A DNA stretch of 64,000 bases. Source: CBDDEC01 sp965226785 (GTDB lineage: Bacteria; Chloroflexota; Dehalococcoidia; UBA2979). The stretch spans positions 124,001 to 188,000 of the forward strand of contig CBDDEC010000003.1 of NCBI GenBank assembly GCA_965226785.1, written 5' to 3'. A program made the translations under genes and the position numbers. Below the pieces are notes generated by a model. That model was not told the origin of the DNA and made no database searches. It was given only the letters and a program-made list of their open reading frames with translations. Shown here piece by piece: positions 61,748 through 64,000 of the stretch; the first letter of the stretch is position 1, and each line of letters starts with the position of its first letter.

Positions 61748-63349
61748 GTGAGCGCAGATGCCGGCACGCCACCATTCGAAGTGGTCTGGGACGACCCACG
61801 CGAAGAGCTGATGCCCTGGCGGCACGAACGGTGGCATATGCCGAACGTCGTCTCGCCGTTGGGGGCCGATGTCACACAGCGGCTGATCTACGGCGGCTTC
61901 AGGGAGGGCGCGGCGAACGATGGCGCCCCCTTCCGCATGACGCTGAAACGCATCAACGGCTAGGTGTACCTCGGCTTCCGTCCTCCGCTCGATCATGAGC
62001 TCGAAGTGAGCGAGGAGCTCCCGCCCGCCCCGGAGCGCATCGACCGCTGGGAGAGCGCCTGGCTGCCCGAGGTCCAGGCGATGCTCGAGCGACACGCCGC
62101 CTTCGACCGCGAGGAGGCCACCGACGACGAGCTGCTCGCCTACTTCGAGGGCCTGAGCACCGATGTCATCCGCGCGTGGGCGATCCACGGCGCGCTCAAG
62201 TTCCAGCAGCGCGAGCTCGTTGACTTCTGCCAGCAGCACCTCCGGCTCGATCAGGCGGCCAGCACGCGCCTCGTGCTGGGGTTCCTGAACAAGAGCCTGG
62301 AGGCCGACACCGCGCTCCGTGGCGTCGCCACCATCGCCGCCAGGGAGCCGGCGGTGCAGAAGGCCCTCGGGCAGACCGATGCGCTCGCCGCGCTGCGCGA
62401 CACGCCCGAGGCCGGGCCGTTCCTCGACGCGCTGTACGACTACCTCGACGCGTGGGGCCGGCGCAGCGACAACTTCACGGAGATGGCGTTCCCGAGCTGG
62501 ACCGAGGACCCGACGCCCGTCCTTTCCCTGGTACGCATGTATGTCGCTTCGCCCCGCGACGTCGAGGCGGGCCGCGTCCGCCTGGCTGGCGAGCGCGAGG
62601 CGGCCGTGGCCGCGGCGCGCGAGGCGATAGCGGATGACCAGCGCGAAGCGTTCGAAGCGGTGCTTGAACTCGGACAGCGTGGCGCGCAGCTCAACGAAGA
62701 CCACAACTTCTGGATCGACCAGCAAACCCTGCACTGAGTGCGCCAGACGCTGATCGAGATGGGCCGCCGCCTCGCCGACCGCGGCGTAATCGGAGAGCCC
62801 AACGACATCGCCATGCTGGGCCTCGACGAGGCCCTCGAAACGCTGCGCTCCTCCGATGGCGACCTGCGTGACCTGGTCGCCGCACGGCACGCGGAAATGG
62901 AGGCGTGGGCTGCGTTGGATCCGCCACCGGCGCTGGGCGCTCCCTTCGAGGTCCCGGAGGAGCTCGAGTCGATCTTCGGCTTCGGCGACGCGACGCGCGA
63001 CGCGAACCTCGAGGCGCGCACGACCATTCGCGGTCAGGCCGCCTCGCCCGGTACGCACCGCGGCACTGCGCGTGTGATCACCAGCATCGCCGAGGGCGAT
63101 CGGATTACGCCCGGCGACGTGCTCGTCACTGCCACCACCTCGCCGCCGTGGACGCCGCTCTTCGGCGCAGCCTCGGCGGTGGTCACCGATGCCGGTGGCA
63201 GCCTCAGCCACGCCGCCATCGTGGCGCGCGAGTACGGCATCCCCGCGGTGGTCGGCACTTCGAACGCGACGACCCTGATCCCGGACGGCGCGACCATCGA
63301 GGTGGACGGCGGCGCGGGCGAGGCGCGGGTGATCGACACGGAGGGATAG
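61748..63349 (+). pseudogene. PEP-utilising-type protein, copy 2, with in-frame TAG and TGA
   Basis: Paralogue of the gene at 40908. The GTG start (VSADAGTPPFEVVWDDP) lies seven bases after GAGAGGG. The frame meets TAG at 61961-61963 (MTLKRING stop VYLGFRPPL; Tyr expected) and TGA at 62735-62737 (DQQTLH stop VRQTLIEMGRRL; Trp expected), then runs on to TAG at 63347-63349. Beyond the stops it keeps the helical N-region and the swivelling domain with the phospho-acceptor His in GGSLSHAAIVARE. The intact product would have 533 residues. Both copies of this family in the window carry lesions, which is striking. Confidence 0.75.
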
Positions 63350-63564
63350 CGCTAGCTCATCGTGTCGCGGTCCCCAGGCGGGTCACGATCACCGCCGAGA
63401 GCACGCTCCTGACCGCGGTCGCGGAGCAGCGTGCGGGGCATGGTCATCAGGAGCAGCGGCGAACGCCGCGAGAGCGCGTACATGGTTGGACCCGTCCATG
63501 TCGCCGCATCCGGTCGGCCGACGTTGGGAACCCACGCTAGCTCCACATTCACCCGTGAGGTTGA

Positions 63565-64000
63565 TCACGCCTCGACGGGGTAGCGCTCCGCCACCTCCTC
63601 GGCGGTGAGGCCGCCCTTGTCGAGCATGACGAGCTCGTCGTAAAGGATGTGCCCCGTGTAGGCATCGTCGCCGAGGCCCGCACGTTGCGAGGCGATGACC
63701 ACCGCCGCGTCGCCGATGATGTCGCCGCTCAGCCGCCAACCGCTGTAGTCCGGCTCGCCCCCGCCCGACCCGGCGCCGGAGCGGAAGAAGTGACCGCCCT
63801 CCGACCAGATCGGGAGGTGTGGCGAGAGCGCGTTGGCGGAGATGCCGTCCGCAAAGACCTCGGTCGCCAGGCCCTGCGTGAAGCGCTCGAGGGCGGCCTT
63901 CGTCGCGCCGTAGGCCGAGCCGCCGCCGGGTCGGGCGGACTCGTACGGACCGGGGCCGGGGCCGATCGCGGCGCGCGAGGAGATGTTGATGATGTGACCA
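63565..64000 (-). CDS. Short-chain dehydrogenase/reductase, C-terminal part
   Basis: The gene runs off the window's right edge; the visible 145 residues start GHIINISSRAAIGPGPGPYE. They include the catalytic Ser region (NISSR) and YGATKAALERF with the Tyr-Lys pair, then FADGISANALSPHLPIWSEG and the C-terminal VAERYPVEA. SDR enzymes use NAD(P)H to reduce or oxidise hydroxyl/keto groups. The stop is TGA at 63565-63567. Substrate is unknown. Confidence 0.85.
   Translation of the reverse strand, partial: GHIINISSRAAIGPGPGPYESARPGGGSAYGATKAALERFTQGLATEVFADGISANALSPHLPIWSEGGHFFRSGAGSGGGEPDYSGWRLSGDIIGDAAVVIASQRAGLGDDAYTGHILYDELVMLDKGGLTAEEVAERYPVEA

Noticed and set aside
44112..62737. Global reassignment of UGA to Trp or UAG to Tyr
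   Set aside because: Many intact genes here end in UAG or UGA at normal lengths (e.g. UAG at 15927, UGA at 13172 and 14863). The two tRNAs seen are Ser tRNAs, not suppressors.
63352..63552. 66-residue minus-strand frame between the PEP-utilising and SDR genes
   Set aside because: There is no ribosome binding site or recognisable motif, and it ends in the tail of the preceding gene region.
1..64000. CRISPR array, restriction-modification or toxin-antitoxin system
   Set aside because: No regularly spaced repeats and no methylase, endonuclease or toxin families were recognised.

Overview
The window is high-GC bacterial chromosome, apparently from a Chloroflexota-like organism (Dehalococcoidia or a relative; this placement is inference). 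Pointers are Thr-Pro-rich linkers in lipoproteins and surface proteins, many flavin monooxygenase and acyl-CoA dehydrogenase genes, an MrfA/MrfB repair pair, SOS boxes of the GAAC-N4-GTTC (Gram-positive) type, and several membrane proteins of ECF sigma/anti-sigma style. No rRNA, CRISPR array or replication origin was seen. Two tRNA-Ser genes are present.

Layout. 0-12 kb: the end of a DEAD-box helicase, a lipoprotein, an F420/FMN-type oxidoreductase, a fused acetyl-CoA carboxyltransferase (AccD-AccA), hydrolases, a PAP2 membrane enzyme, a kinase fusion, an acyl-CoA dehydrogenase and a Nudix hydrolase. 11.9-15.9 kb: a TPP riboswitch followed by a thiamine ABC importer operon (thiB-thiP-thiQ). 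16-19 kb: GAF protein, DCC-family protein, mnmA, two small membrane proteins and the tRNA-Ser pair. 19.2-25 kb: a cell-surface island with a lipoprotein sortase, two paralogous secreted proteins sharing a C-terminal DTGN-x-G/hydrophobic tail, and a large Ig-like exported protein split by a 1289-bp IS3-family element with a 4-bp target duplication. 25-30 kb: an ECF sigma factor, its probable membrane anti-sigma factor, a paralogous extracytoplasmic protein and a subtilase. 30-34 kb: the mrfA-mrfB DNA repair operon with a perfect SOS box. 34-43 kb: zinc-binding small proteins, flavin reductase, beta-lactamase-like protein, a probable two-subunit acyl-CoA dehydrogenase, HtpX, a PEP-utilising-type protein and a YqeK-like HD protein. 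44.9-48.6 kb: a heterodimeric ABC exporter. 48.7-51.3 kb: thioesterase, kinase-like protein, RidA and SOS-controlled ruvB. 55-64 kb: a BFN-LuxR fusion, a hydrolase-cyclase fusion, a MerR operon, phosphotransferase, a second PEP-utilising-type gene and the end of an SDR.

The most unusual feature is a scattered, decayed phage-like (or gene-transfer-agent-like) gene set: a terminase fragment at 43.6-44.8 kb (+), capsid, adaptor and tail genes at 51.4-55.0 kb (-), and a scaffold-like gene at 59.5-60.1 kb (-). The two structural blocks are each headed by a promoter in which an SOS box fills the -35/-10 spacer in the same arrangement. With mrfAB and ruvB this makes four SOS boxes in 21 kb, so DNA damage would induce repair and phage-derived genes together.

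A second recurring oddity is broken reading frames. Eight in-frame stops occur in otherwise intact genes, with UGA where Trp is expected (five sites) and UAG where Tyr is expected (three sites). At least four frameshifts are also visible. UAG and UGA also end many intact genes here, so wholesale reassignment is unlikely; decay, sequence error or local readthrough remain open.
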